Source: Mucilaginibacter tundrae (GTDB taxonomy: Bacteria > Bacteroidota > Bacteroidia > Sphingobacteriales > Sphingobacteriaceae). From it: a DNA stretch of 64,000 nt. The notes beneath the pieces are model-generated. The model had not been told where the DNA came from. It did no database searches and saw only the letters and a list, made by a program, of their open reading frames with translations. The stretch spans positions 532,040-596,039 of the forward strand of contig NZ_JACCBZ010000004.1 in NCBI RefSeq assembly GCF_013408825.1. The letters are read 5' to 3'. Below, piece by piece: positions 9,243 through 19,500 of the stretch (its first letter is position 1; each line of letters starts with the position of its first letter). Made by a program: the position numbers and the translations under genes.

Positions 9243-9382
9243 ACCAAAAGTTTTAATATTTTTTGAAGATGCTAATTAAAGGTTTAGAAATGAAGTTGAA
9301 ATGAAATTTTAATCCAATTCTAATCTTAAATAAAGTTAATGGATTAGAATTGGATATTGAATTGATTTACAATAAGCTAAGC

Positions 9383-10660
9383 TTAAAAATAAGTTGATAG
9401 ACCAAAGCTTAAACCGGCAGTTGGCCCAATTGCAGCTCCTATTTTATTACCGGTTATATCGTTTTGTGTTTGGCGGCGATAATTAAGGCGTAAAACTGTT
9501 TGAGGTGTTGGCCTAAAACTTATAGCGGGCATTATACTCCATAAATCGTTATACATTTTTTGGCCAGTTGCCGCAAAAACGCCGTCATTCCAATCCACAT
9601 ATTCACCACGTACAGCAATATTAACTGTAGCGTTATCCCAATCAAGTATACGGCCATGTATTATTGGTTGCACTACATCTATAAATCCACCAAATTGTTT
9701 GTGTGCATATTCGGGTGTATAATCTGGTGGTATATCTACAAATACCCATGCCCACTCAGAAATTATATTGGTATGCAAACCCGGTATGGTTCCGTTAAAG
9801 TTAACATCAAACACATTAACACTTCTTTTATTATCAACCTGTGCACCTTCTACACGCCAGGTATTATAAACACCTCCCATATATGATAAACCAATCTCAC
9901 CTATTTGATCATTACCGAATGATAGTTTACCGGTATAAAGCGGTTCGCCGCTGGCACTTGTGTTAAAACGTGTAATGCTGCTTTTTGCTGCCGGTAAGAA
10001 TGTTTTTCCTTGCGAATTATTAATAATAGAATCATTAAACCCACCGGTAATATAAGCTTCATAACCATACATCCAGTGCCCGCTGTATTTCTTGCCATAT
10101 AGCCCGAAACCGGGATTGTTCCAGGTATCAGGCAACATTTGTGTCATAGCGATTGGCCTGTCGGTAAATTCATATTTTGGGCCATCATGGTTTTCATTAA
10201 ACCCACCTATCGGGTTCAAGATCATACCGCCACGTAAATTAATTAATGGATTAAATTCAATATCCAAAGCAGCATATTCAACACCAAACTCAGGGCCCGC
10301 AGCTTCGCCCGCGTCGCCAGAAGGATCATCCTCATATTCTATTTCGGAAAGAAATTTAATATGCGGTGCTATAGTTGATGAGACAAACAGGCTAAAGCGC
10401 CTGAATTGGAACTGATCGCCATTGGTTATCCCGGAGGTGTTGGTATATTGAACATCAGATTCAACATATCCCCCGATAGAGAGCGATGAGCTACCTAACT
10501 TTTTAAATGGACGGTTATAAATCGCGTCCATGCTTAGTGTATGTTTTGCAGTATCTTTTTTGGCAGGAGTAATAAGTAAACTACTATCAATTTGTGCCGA
10601 TGCAGGATGAAAGTAAAAGAGTAAAATTGTAATAAATAAGGCTGATAAAATTATTTTCAT
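9383..10660 (-). CDS. Outer membrane porin, phosphate-selective porin (OprO/OprP) type
   Basis: 425 residues with a signal peptide ending at ASAQ and regularly spaced amphipathic strands ending in an aromatic residue (GLSFGLSTYF). The blocks GGYVESDVQYTN, FRRFSLFVSSTIAPH and GPKYEFTDRPIAM are typical of OprO/OprP-like single-chain porins. Its start overlaps the Rieske stop by 4 bp (ATGA), so it belongs to the di-haem oxidoreductase/Rieske unit. That linkage suggests it passes the oxidoreductase's substrate or an anion. The solute is unknown. Confidence 0.8.
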   Translation of the reverse strand: MKIILSALFITILLFYFHPASAQIDSSLLITPAKKDTAKHTLSMDAIYNRPFKKLGSSSLSIGGYVESDVQYTNTSGITNGDQFQFRRFSLFVSSTIAPHIKFLSEIEYEDDPSGDAGEAAGPEFGVEYAALDIEFNPLINLRGGMILNPIGGFNENHDGPKYEFTDRPIAMTQMLPDTWNNPGFGLYGKKYSGHWMYGYEAYITGGFNDSIINNSQGKTFLPAAKSSITRFNTSASGEPLYTGKLSFGNDQIGEIGLSYMGGVYNTWRVEGAQVDNKRSVNVFDVNFNGTIPGLHTNIISEWAWVFVDIPPDYTPEYAHKQFGGFIDVVQPIIHGRILDWDNATVNIAVRGEYVDWNDGVFAATGQKMYNDLWSIMPAISFRPTPQTVLRLNYRRQTQNDITGNKIGAAIGPTAGLSFGLSTYF

Positions 10661-11085
10661 TTGAGCGAAATAAGGAGTTGATCATTTTGAACAGTTACTG
10701 GGAAAGTACGCAGATTGGTATCGGCAGGGCCATTTTTCACCTGACCTGTATTGCTAAAAGTGCTACCATGCGCGGGACATTCTAATTTATCGCCAAACAC
10801 TTGTAACTCTGCTCCCTGGTGGGTACAACGCATCAGAACAGCTGAGTATTCATTTTGGCTAAAGCGGTATACACAGATCGGGTATTTTAATTGTTCCTGT
10901 TGCACTACAATATACTTATTATAAGCCTCCTTGTTTTGAAACGCGGTCATCGGTACAACCAGGTTTGAATTGTTGATAGTACCGGTTACCATTTTACTGG
11001 TACCACAACTTTCAAGTGCGCCTATCAGCACCGATCCACCCAAACAGGCGAAACCGCAGGTTTTTAAAAATGCTTTTCTTTCCAT
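10657..11085 (-). CDS. Exported Rieske [2Fe-2S] protein
   Basis: 142 residues. The Rieske cluster ligands are clear: CTH (Cys87, His89) and CPAH (Cys103, His106). The N-terminus carries a hydrophobic export segment (ERKAFLKTCGFACLGGSVL) followed by SCG, possibly a lipoprotein or Tat-like signal. Such proteins pass single electrons in the periplasm. It overlaps the preceding di-haem gene by one base (TAATG) and the following porin by four, strongly implying one mRNA and a joint electron-transfer role. Confidence 0.88.
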   Translation of the reverse strand: MERKAFLKTCGFACLGGSVLIGALESCGTSKMVTGTINNSNLVVPMTAFQNKEAYNKYIVVQQEQLKYPICVYRFSQNEYSAVLMRCTHQGAELQVFGDKLECPAHGSTFSNTGQVKNGPADTNLRTFPVTVQNDQLLISLK

Positions 11086-12317
11086 TATAATGATTGTAAA
11101 AACTTAATTACCGCTGTTTGATCTGCTGACGATAATTTGCTAAAATTTGCCGCACTAACCGTCGATTCGCCGCCATGCATTTGAATAGCCTGTTGGATGC
11201 TGTGTGCCCTGCCATCGTGCATTAAATAAACATCGCCACCTTGTACGCCCGGTGCTAAACCTAAACCCCATAGTGGGGTTGTACGCCACTCAGAAGTTAA
11301 AGCATCGCCTTCAGTATAATGATCATCATCACCTGGCCCCATATCATGAACTAACAGATCTGTAAATGGCTGGAAAGTTTGATAGGCAAGACCTGCTATC
11401 GGTGAATATCCTGTGGTAAGATTCTGTTTATGGCAATCTGCACAACCTATTTTAACAAATGCATTCTGGCCTTGTAAAACCGTAGCATCAGTAGCATTGC
11501 GCTGTATAGGAGTTTGTAAAGCGGTTACATAAAATACAACAGAATAAAATGTATTATTATCTATTTCTGCGGTTGAGGCTGTTGTAGGCATCGCTTCATC
11601 CTGATAATTGAATGGATTATATGGCATATAACTTGAAGTAATACCCATATCATGATTATAAGCCATAGCCACCTGTTGAAACAAGTTATAAACAGCTGCC
11701 TTGCGGCCAAAGCGACAAATGTATTTGCCGTCCGGCCTCGGTATAGCGCCGTTTAATGGCGTTACATATGACGGAATGGTGTTGTAATTAGGATGCCCTC
11801 TTACACCATTAGGGTTATTTACATTGGCATCGGCCATTGCTATAATTTCGGAATCAGGAACTGCTTCCAAAAAGCCTACACCTGCTGTAATTGGGGCTAT
11901 TAATTTAGTGCTGGTCGCACCTGCAGGTAAAGTTTCAGGTGTATATCCCGGCAAACAAAACGTACCTAATTGTGGTGCGCCTTCTGCTAAAAATTTATTA
12001 CCGGTACTATCTGTTTGACCAAAACGGGTTAATGTAGTAAAAGGATGCCCTCTATTATCACTGGAGTGGCAGCTGCCACATGAAGTTGCCACAAAATACG
12101 GCCCAAGACCTGTTGCTGATGTACGATTAGCAAAAAACTGATCATTTCCCGCTGAAAAAAGTAGCGTTTGCGAACTTGTAAGGGTTATAGGTCCGCACAA
12201 ACCATTTTCGGGATTGATCATCTCGGGGAAAACCTTATTACATGATGTAATAGAGACTATTGTTGCGGAGAATGTAAGTGTGAAAAGTATAAGGATTAGT
12301 AAATTTCTTTTCTTCAT
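11085..12317 (-). CDS. Di-haem oxidoreductase (DUF1111/DHOR family) lipoprotein
   Basis: 410 residues with a lipoprotein signal (SITSC). Two haem c sites are present, CGSCH (80-84) and CADCH (292-296), plus the family's C-terminal block PLWGLG..HDGRAHSIQQAI..HGGE. The family is distantly related to MauG and bacterial cytochrome c peroxidases, but substrates are mostly unknown. It is first in a three-gene unit with the Rieske protein and the porin. Its placement inside the ccm locus fits its need for covalent haem. Confidence 0.88.
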   Translation of the reverse strand: MKKRNLLILILFTLTFSATIVSITSCNKVFPEMINPENGLCGPITLTSSQTLLFSAGNDQFFANRTSATGLGPYFVATSCGSCHSSDNRGHPFTTLTRFGQTDSTGNKFLAEGAPQLGTFCLPGYTPETLPAGATSTKLIAPITAGVGFLEAVPDSEIIAMADANVNNPNGVRGHPNYNTIPSYVTPLNGAIPRPDGKYICRFGRKAAVYNLFQQVAMAYNHDMGITSSYMPYNPFNYQDEAMPTTASTAEIDNNTFYSVVFYVTALQTPIQRNATDATVLQGQNAFVKIGCADCHKQNLTTGYSPIAGLAYQTFQPFTDLLVHDMGPGDDDHYTEGDALTSEWRTTPLWGLGLAPGVQGGDVYLMHDGRAHSIQQAIQMHGGESTVSAANFSKLSSADQTAVIKFLQSL

Positions 12318-12448
12318 AAAATCGAATAAGTCTATGCCGTTTTTGTTTCGACAACAAAATAACGCTTTATTTAGACTTAATCCAAATAATATGGCAAAAA
12401 GATTAGATTGATTCTAAACTGCCGAATAATTAACTTGTTACCAATTGA

Positions 12449-13129
12449 TTAATCTCGCCACAAATACGGAAAAAGCAATAAAGAAGTAACAACTACAATA
12501 ACATTTATGGCTAATAGTATACTTATGTTACCATACAATAAGCTACGTTCTACCCCATCCATTGCACTTTTGCTTATGCGTATCAGGAGTAAAATAACAG
12601 GTATAATAACCGGAAAGCTTAAAATGGCCATTAATGTACCATTGTTGCCTGCTTTGGAAGCGATGGCCGAAATCATAGTAAAAACAGTGGAGAAACTAAT
12701 ACTGCCTAAAAGTACCGCTAAGAAATAAAAAAGTGGATCGCCAATAGTATTTGGAAAAAAAAGCAGGTAAACAATTAATGCCAATATGCTGAGCAAGGAC
12801 ATTAATAAGATATTATAGATTGTTTTTGAAAGGATTATGGCCTGTGGGCTGGCTATGGTATAATAATACAATAAACGCCCTTTATTTTCCTGAATAAAGC
12901 TTTTGGCTATAGCGTTTACAGATGCAAACAGTATAATGATCCAAAAAAGGATATTCCAAACTATTGGATATCCAGCGCTGCCACTAAAACCAGGACTTAG
13001 GTGAAAAGATATATAACAAACAAACACGGTAGATACTACATATAATAGTACCCCATTGAAAGCATATTTTGAACGCCATTCCAATAGAATTTCCTTTTTC
13101 AGCAAGTTCCAGGTTTGATTAAATATCAT
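12449..13129 (-). CDS. ccmB: Haem exporter membrane subunit CcmB
   Basis: 226 residues with six predicted membrane helices and the CcmB start signature (TWNLLKKEILLEWRSKYAFNG). CcmB is the permease partner of the ATPase CcmA in the complex that loads haem on CcmE. No ccmA gene lies next to it or anywhere in the window, which is unusual for a ccm cluster. A near-consensus TATCTTCG box ends four bases before the ATG. Confidence 0.9.
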   Translation of the reverse strand: MIFNQTWNLLKKEILLEWRSKYAFNGVLLYVVSTVFVCYISFHLSPGFSGSAGYPIVWNILFWIIILFASVNAIAKSFIQENKGRLLYYYTIASPQAIILSKTIYNILLMSLLSILALIVYLLFFPNTIGDPLFYFLAVLLGSISFSTVFTMISAIASKAGNNGTLMAILSFPVIIPVILLLIRISKSAMDGVERSLLYGNISILLAINVIVVVTSLLLFPYLWRD

Positions 13130-13186
13130 GCGGCGAAGATAAGAATTAGGATAGTTAAATTGACTATTGCCTATATGGGCATAAAA

Positions 13187-15124
13187 TTATAGCACCAAAT
13201 CTATTTTCAGCATTTTTTGTATTTTATCGTGCAGCTCATGAGGTTGAAATGGCTTTGATAATACATCATTCATACCCGCGGATATAGCTTCCTCTTTTTC
13301 ATGATCCAAGGCTGCCGCCGATAAGGAGATTATAGGTATACTTCTTTTGGGTTCCTCAAAATCCATCCTGATAGCTTTAGCCGCTTGGTAACCATTCAAA
13401 TCGGGCATATGGGTATCCATCAGTATAATGTCAAAGTTTTGTTGGTGTAGTTTTTCAATAAGCTTACGGCCGTTATCAACTATTACAACGTTCATATTCC
13501 AATCATTTAACATTTTTGACAGGATAAACTGATTCACCATATTATCCTCCGCAACCAATACGTTCATTTGGTTAAATGGTGGAAGTTTTTTATGATCTGC
13601 TCTATTTTTTTTCTTAAGTTTAGGTTTTTCAGTTATAGTAATCCAGTCTATTATATTAAATATACTCCCTTTGCCTATCCTGCTGCTAACAGTCAGTTCG
13701 CCGCCTGTTAATTCTACAAGCTTTTTTACTATAGTAAGGCCCAAACCAGTACCGCCGTATATATTAGCTGTATCTATATCAGCCTGTTCAAATGAATCAA
13801 ATATTTTTGATAACTTTTCCTCAGCTATACCTATACCAGTGTCTTCAACACTAAACTTAATTTTCAACCTACCTTTATCGCTATCAAGTACAGACACTTT
13901 TAATTTAACATGCCCTCTATCTGTGAATTTTATAGCATTACTTAACAAATTCATTAACACCTGATTCAATCTCAATGCATCAATCATCATATATTCAGGT
14001 AGATTGGGATCAATATCCAGTAACATATCTATCATTTTCTCATCAGCCTTAAACTTTAGTAATTGAAAAACAGAAGCAATAACTTCGCGTATGTTATTCG
14101 CGGTACGGATAATATTGAATTTGCCCGATTCAATTTTCGATATATCCAGCACATCATTAATAACACCGAGTAATGATTGTGATGATGTTTCCAGCAACTC
14201 CAGCATGCTTAATTGCTGGTCATTCATAGGTGTTTTCCGTAGCAATTGAGTTAAACCTATTACCCCATTAATTGGCGTGCGTAACTCATGGCTCATGTTG
14301 GCCAGAAAATTCTCTTTTACCTTTTTTCCATATTCAGCCGCTTCCTTCGATTTGACCAACTGCCGCAGGAAGCTTTTTTGCGGCGATATATCACTAATAT
14401 TAATAAATATAGCTTTGTTATGATATGATGCCCTGCATTCGGCCCAGATTATATGTTTATCAAATGTTTCAAACTGAAATTCAAACACCGCGAAACTTAA
14501 GTTATCTTTAATAATCTCAGCCAGCTTTTTACGAAAAGCCATCCGATCGTGCTCTACAGCCCTGTCAATTATACTTTTACCTATAATCTCAGCAGGCTTA
14601 TAACCCAGTATTTTTTCAACCGTTGGATTTATCGTTTTAACCCTTAATGTTTGTGCATCAACAGCACAAATAATATCTGCTGAATTGTTTACAACGATAG
14701 AGAGATTTTCAAGTTCCTCATTTTTACGAATTATTTCAGCTTGGTAACGCGCCAATTGAATAAAAGAATCCACCTTAGCAGATGTTATATATGGGTCAAG
14801 AGGCTTATACAGATAATCTACCGCACCACTACTATACCCTCTAACCGCATATTTTGATTCTTTTGAAATAGCTGTTACAAAAACTACCAGAATATCTTTG
14901 GTACGAGGGTTTGATTTGAGCATGTCAACCAGTTCAAATCCATCAATTTCAGGCATTTGAACATCAATCAACGCAATTGAAATGTTATTTTCCCAGGCAA
15001 TTTTCAAGGCATCGTTGGGCGATGTGGTAGAAAATATTTTAATATCATCACGCTTTAATAATGCTTCAAGCGCAATAATATTTTCTTCTCTGTCATCAAC
15101 GATGAGAATATTAACGGGGATCAT
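13187..15124 (-). CDS. Hybrid histidine kinase: REC-PAS-HisKA-HATPase-REC
   Basis: 645 residues, no membrane segment. Order: N-terminal receiver (NILIVDDREEN, phospho-Asp in ALIDVQMP near residue 54), PAS domain (about 135-255), HisKA (NMSHELRTPINGV, near 280), HATPase_c (with DTGIGI and GGTGLGL), C-terminal receiver (VLVAEDNMVNQ, ILMDTHMPDLNGYQA). The front receiver suggests it is itself a target of the neighbouring kinase. It is the last gene of a four-gene run with the 1148-residue kinase, cheR and cheB, 29 bp after cheB. Confidence 0.92.
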   Translation of the reverse strand: MIPVNILIVDDREENIIALEALLKRDDIKIFSTTSPNDALKIAWENNISIALIDVQMPEIDGFELVDMLKSNPRTKDILVVFVTAISKESKYAVRGYSSGAVDYLYKPLDPYITSAKVDSFIQLARYQAEIIRKNEELENLSIVVNNSADIICAVDAQTLRVKTINPTVEKILGYKPAEIIGKSIIDRAVEHDRMAFRKKLAEIIKDNLSFAVFEFQFETFDKHIIWAECRASYHNKAIFINISDISPQKSFLRQLVKSKEAAEYGKKVKENFLANMSHELRTPINGVIGLTQLLRKTPMNDQQLSMLELLETSSQSLLGVINDVLDISKIESGKFNIIRTANNIREVIASVFQLLKFKADEKMIDMLLDIDPNLPEYMMIDALRLNQVLMNLLSNAIKFTDRGHVKLKVSVLDSDKGRLKIKFSVEDTGIGIAEEKLSKIFDSFEQADIDTANIYGGTGLGLTIVKKLVELTGGELTVSSRIGKGSIFNIIDWITITEKPKLKKKNRADHKKLPPFNQMNVLVAEDNMVNQFILSKMLNDWNMNVVIVDNGRKLIEKLHQQNFDIILMDTHMPDLNGYQAAKAIRMDFEEPKRSIPIISLSAAALDHEKEEAISAGMNDVLSKPFQPHELHDKIQKMLKIDLVL

Positions 15125-15153
15125 CTAAAATGTATAAGTTTTATCGATAATAA

Positions 15154-15741
15154 TTATTGCCGTAAAAGTCCAAAAATTTCTTCAGAATTTAATATATATT
15201 CCGCTGCCTTAATTTCAATTGCAGCAAGCGGCATCTGAGGCATTTCTGAGTCCTCCGGGTTTTGCGCTATAGTTAAACAACCATTGTCTCGCAGTTTTAA
15301 TAATCCTACTGCCCCATCCTGGTTTGCGCCAGAAAGAAGTATCGCGGTACAACGCCCTTTAAAAGCCTCAGCAGCACTTTCAAAAGTTACATCTATAGAA
15401 GGCCTGGAGTACCAAATTGCTTCCGAAACATCAAGCGCAAAACTACCATCCTTTTCAATAAGAGTATGATAATTCGGGGGGGCAATGTATATTGTATTTT
15501 TACGTATTATTTCCTTATCCGTAATTTCCTTTAGAGATATACGGGAATTTTCGGCGAACAGTTTTTCTATCTCGCTGAAAAAATTCTTTTTTCGATGAAT
15601 TATTATAATAACCGCTTTATCCAGATCTGCATTAAAACTCTTTACTATATTAAATATCAATTTAAAAGACCCAGCAGATCCCCCTATCAGTAAGAATTCT
15701 GATCGTTTCCAGTGAGCTATTATATTATTATCAAGTGACAA
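15154..15741 (-). CDS. cheB: CheB-type protein-glutamate methylesterase domain protein
   Basis: 195 residues forming only the CheB catalytic domain, without a receiver. The nucleophile region is LLIGGSAGS, the His is in IIIIHRKKN, and the acidic residue is in LLSGANQDGAVG. Such stand-alone CheB proteins pair with CheR and kinases in non-chemotaxis signalling. It overlaps cheR by 11 bp, so the two are translationally coupled. No methyl-accepting receptor gene is present, so the methylated substrate is unknown. The large coiled-coil kinase next door is one candidate. Confidence 0.88.
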   Translation of the reverse strand: MSLDNNIIAHWKRSEFLLIGGSAGSFKLIFNIVKSFNADLDKAVIIIIHRKKNFFSEIEKLFAENSRISLKEITDKEIIRKNTIYIAPPNYHTLIEKDGSFALDVSEAIWYSRPSIDVTFESAAEAFKGRCTAILLSGANQDGAVGLLKLRDNGCLTIAQNPEDSEMPQMPLAAIEIKAAEYILNSEEIFGLLRQ

Positions 15742-16564
15742 TTTTTTGATATATGTTTTCTTTACTACTTATAACCTTAAACTTCTTTTTAAACTTATCT
15801 GAGCGTATAGTTTCTTTACTGCCCATACATAAGAACCCAAGCGGAGCCAAACTGTTATAAAATAATTCAAGTATTTTTTCCTGAAGTTCACTTTCAAAAT
15901 ATATAAATACGTTTCGGCAACTAATTAACTGAAATTCATTAAATATCGCATCCGACACCAGGTTATGTACGGAAAACAAAGTATTGTGCTTTAGTTCACT
16001 ATGTACCGTCGCAGCATCATACATTATAGTAAAATGATCAGTTAATGACCCCTTTAATCCAGAGTACTGATAGTTTTCAGCATAGCTTTTTATCTTCTTT
16101 AGGCTATAAATACCTTTACGGGCTTCCTTAAGCATTTCCGTATTAATGTCCGTACCATAGATAAACGATTTTTTACTAAGGCCGGTTTCATTCATTAAAA
16201 TAGCAAGCGAATACACTTCCTCACCGGATGAGCAACCAGCACTCCACATTTTTATATGCTGATAAGTAGAAAGATAAGGGATAACCTGATTATTAAGCGC
16301 TTTATAGAAAGAAGGATCACGAAACATTTCAGTAACGTTTACAGTGATCTCATCTAAAAACTCCTGAAAAAAAAGCTGGTTGTTTACCAGCGTATGCTTA
16401 AGATCATAAAAAGTTTGTTTTTTATTCTGCATTATTCTTAAAACCCTACGTTTTAGAGAGGCTTTAGAATAGAAGGAAAAATCAAACCCATGAAACTTTT
16501 TTATCAGATCGATTAACTCATCTAACTGCTGTACTGATAGGATTTCCTGTTCTGTGCTCATCAT
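15731..16564 (-). CDS. cheR: CheR-type protein-glutamate methyltransferase
   Basis: 277 residues. An N-terminal helical CheR_N domain (with LKRRVLRIM) is followed by the SAM-dependent methyltransferase domain: WSAGCSSGEEVYSLAIL, YGTDINTEML and LISCRNVFIYF are classic CheR blocks. It would methylate glutamates of a receptor or kinase. It starts one base after the stop of the 1148-residue kinase and overlaps cheB, so all are co-expressed. Confidence 0.92.
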   Translation of the reverse strand: MMSTEQEILSVQQLDELIDLIKKFHGFDFSFYSKASLKRRVLRIMQNKKQTFYDLKHTLVNNQLFFQEFLDEITVNVTEMFRDPSFYKALNNQVIPYLSTYQHIKMWSAGCSSGEEVYSLAILMNETGLSKKSFIYGTDINTEMLKEARKGIYSLKKIKSYAENYQYSGLKGSLTDHFTIMYDAATVHSELKHNTLFSVHNLVSDAIFNEFQLISCRNVFIYFESELQEKILELFYNSLAPLGFLCMGSKETIRSDKFKKKFKVISSKENIYQKIVT

Positions 16565-16565
16565 A

Positions 16566-19500
16566 TTAGCTTCCTAACCACAACTGCATCAATGCTATCA
16601 GTCTATCCATATCAACCGGTTTAGTAATATAATCATTAGCACCGGCCGCTATGCATTTTTCACGATCATCCTTCATTGCTTTCGCGGTTAAAGCTATTAC
16701 AGGCAACTTGGCCCATTTGTTTTGCTTGCGTATATATCTGGTAGCCTCGTAACCATCCATTTTAGGCATCATAATGTCCATCAATACTATATCAATGTCG
16801 TCTATCTCTTCAAGTTTGGCAATGGCTTCTTCCCCATCGTTCGCAATCTCTACAACCAGGTCATAAGTTTGCAACGCGCTGCTTAGGGCAAAGATATTGC
16901 GCATATCATCATCTACGATAAGCACTTTTTTACCTTTTATCGCATCTTTGCCTTTATTGATAACCCTTTCAGCAGAACCTGTTATTGGTGACGGCCTTTT
17001 GTTAACTTCACTTATTTTATTCAGGAAAAGGTTAACTTCATCAATCAGCCTATCAGATGATTTACTGGTTTTGACAACCATTGCGTTGGCATATTTCATC
17101 AACCTGTTTACTGATGTTTTATCAAGTTCCATCGCCGTATTTACAATAACCGGCAACTCTGCAAATTCATCAACTTCTTTAATCTTATCTAATAGATCGA
17201 GACCTGAAATATCAGGAAGGTTAAGATCAAGTATAACACACTGGTATTCGCTTTCATGCAGCATCCTGAAAGCAGATTCACCATCAAAGGCTTGATCCAC
17301 AGTAATACCTTGCCCTTCCATCATATCTTTCAAAGCCTGGCTTTGCGCCTTATGGTCTTCTACCAGCAGGATTTGTTTGAATTTGGCCCCGCTTTGCAGC
17401 ATAATGTCCGTAAATAGTTTATCTAATGCACCGGTATCAATAGGTTTTTTAAGGAAGCTGATAGCCCCCTCACGGCGAACTCTATTAGCGGCGGCATCTC
17501 CTGCCGACATTAAGTGAACCGGAATGTGCATCGTTTCGGAAAGAGCTTTCAATTCCTTTAATATCTGCCAGCCATCTTTACCTGGTAGCATAATATCTAA
17601 TATTACTGCATCGGGAAGGTGTTCTTTAATAATTTCAACAGCATTAGTACCCTCATTAACCATAATAGACTTATAACCATGGTCGCGGGAGTAATCCTGC
17701 AGAATATTGGCGAAGTTTTTATCATCTTCTACAATAACCACTGTTGGCTCCCGATTCGGGTCGCGCATAATTTGAGCAGCAGGCCTTAAGAAAGTTTCCC
17801 TGATTGGGTTAAAAGTATCTACAGTAGGGACTTGTTCTTCCTCGGGTGCTACCGGCACGACTTTAGCTTCAAACGGAACGGTTAAAATAAATTCACTACC
17901 TATGCCAGGCTCACTGTTTAGCGTGATTGTTCCGCCAAGTAAGGTGGTTAACTCCCGGCTTATAGATAAACCTAGGCCTGTACCACCATATTTGCGGCTT
18001 GTTGAACCATCTGCTTGCTGAAATGCCTCAAATATAATACGTTGCTTCTCTTTCGGGATACCAACACCGGTATCTTTAATACAGAAGCTTATTGTCTTTT
18101 CTGAAGGGCCCGGAATAACATTTAAAGCAATAGACCCGCCTTCTGGTGTGAACTTAAACGCATTAGATAGCAGATTTTTAATCACTTGCTCAACCCTCAC
18201 TTTATCAGTAAATAGAGTTTTAGGCACATCATTAACACTATTGGTAAATTTAATGCTTTTATTTGATGCAACTTCGGCAAACAGCATATCCATATCTTTC
18301 AATATATCGGCTATTTTGATTTGCTCATTTTGCATTTCCAACTTACCTGATTCTATTTTAGATAAGTCGAGAATATCATTAATCAGGGTTAACAGATCGT
18401 TACCGGCATTAAATATCACACTGGCATATTTTATCTGATCATCTGATAAGTTATGCGGTTTATTATCTTTTAAGATACGTGCAAGAACCAAAATACTATT
18501 TAATGGAGTACGTAATTCATGGCTCATATTAGCCAGGAACTCAGATTTGTATTTACCTGTAGTTTCCAACTCCTGAACCTTCAGGTTAATAGATGCGCGG
18601 GCTTCTTCTATAGCCTGATTCTTTTCTTCAAGCAAGCTTGCTTTTTCTTCTAACTCTGAATTGATGCTACGCAGTTCCTCTTGTTGTACCCTAAGCTCTT
18701 CTTCTGACGCTTCTAACATTTCTGTTTTGTTCATCAGTTCTTCATTGGTAACACGCATCTCTTCCTGCTGTGCTTCCAGTTCCTCGGCCTGTTGCTGGGT
18801 TTCCTCAAACAGATCGTGCATAATGGTACGTGCCTGGGCGGTATTTACAGCTATGCCAATATCGTTACCGATTTCGGTGATATAGTCTAGTTTGTTTTTG
18901 TCCAACTCGCCTTGGAATGCTAATTCAATTACCCCTATTAAGCGTTTATCAAATGTAAATGGCAGAATAACACTTTCTACGAATTCATCATAAACAATAG
19001 AACTTTGCAGATCTAGCTTATCATTTAATTTACCTTTTACTATTGCTAATTTCCTATTTTGTGCTGTTTGACCTAACCAACCTTCAGTTAATTTAACAGT
19101 CTTTTTTAAGGCATCTAAATTGTGAAAAGCGTATGACGCGTATAATTCAAGGCGCTCTTCAGCTTCATTGTGTAAATAAAATGTACCTGAAAGCGCTTTT
19201 GTATAGTTAGCAACTTCGGTAAGAATGTTTCCCGCGAGCTCTTTTTCACTTTGCTGGCCTTGCATTTTCTCATTGAGTAAGCCGGTACCTGTAAGCAACC
19301 AATTTTTAGCCTCGTTTTCTGTTAATACCTTTTCAAGTTCTATATTGGTTACTCTTACTTCTTCCTCAATTTTCTTCTGTTCTTCAAAGGTGCGTTGTAT
19401 GTAATAGAATAATACAATTATAATTACCAAGAAGATTGCCGAACCTGTACTTATAAAAATAATAGCTTTTGTTGATGCCGCTTCAGAGCTTGTTTTGCGA

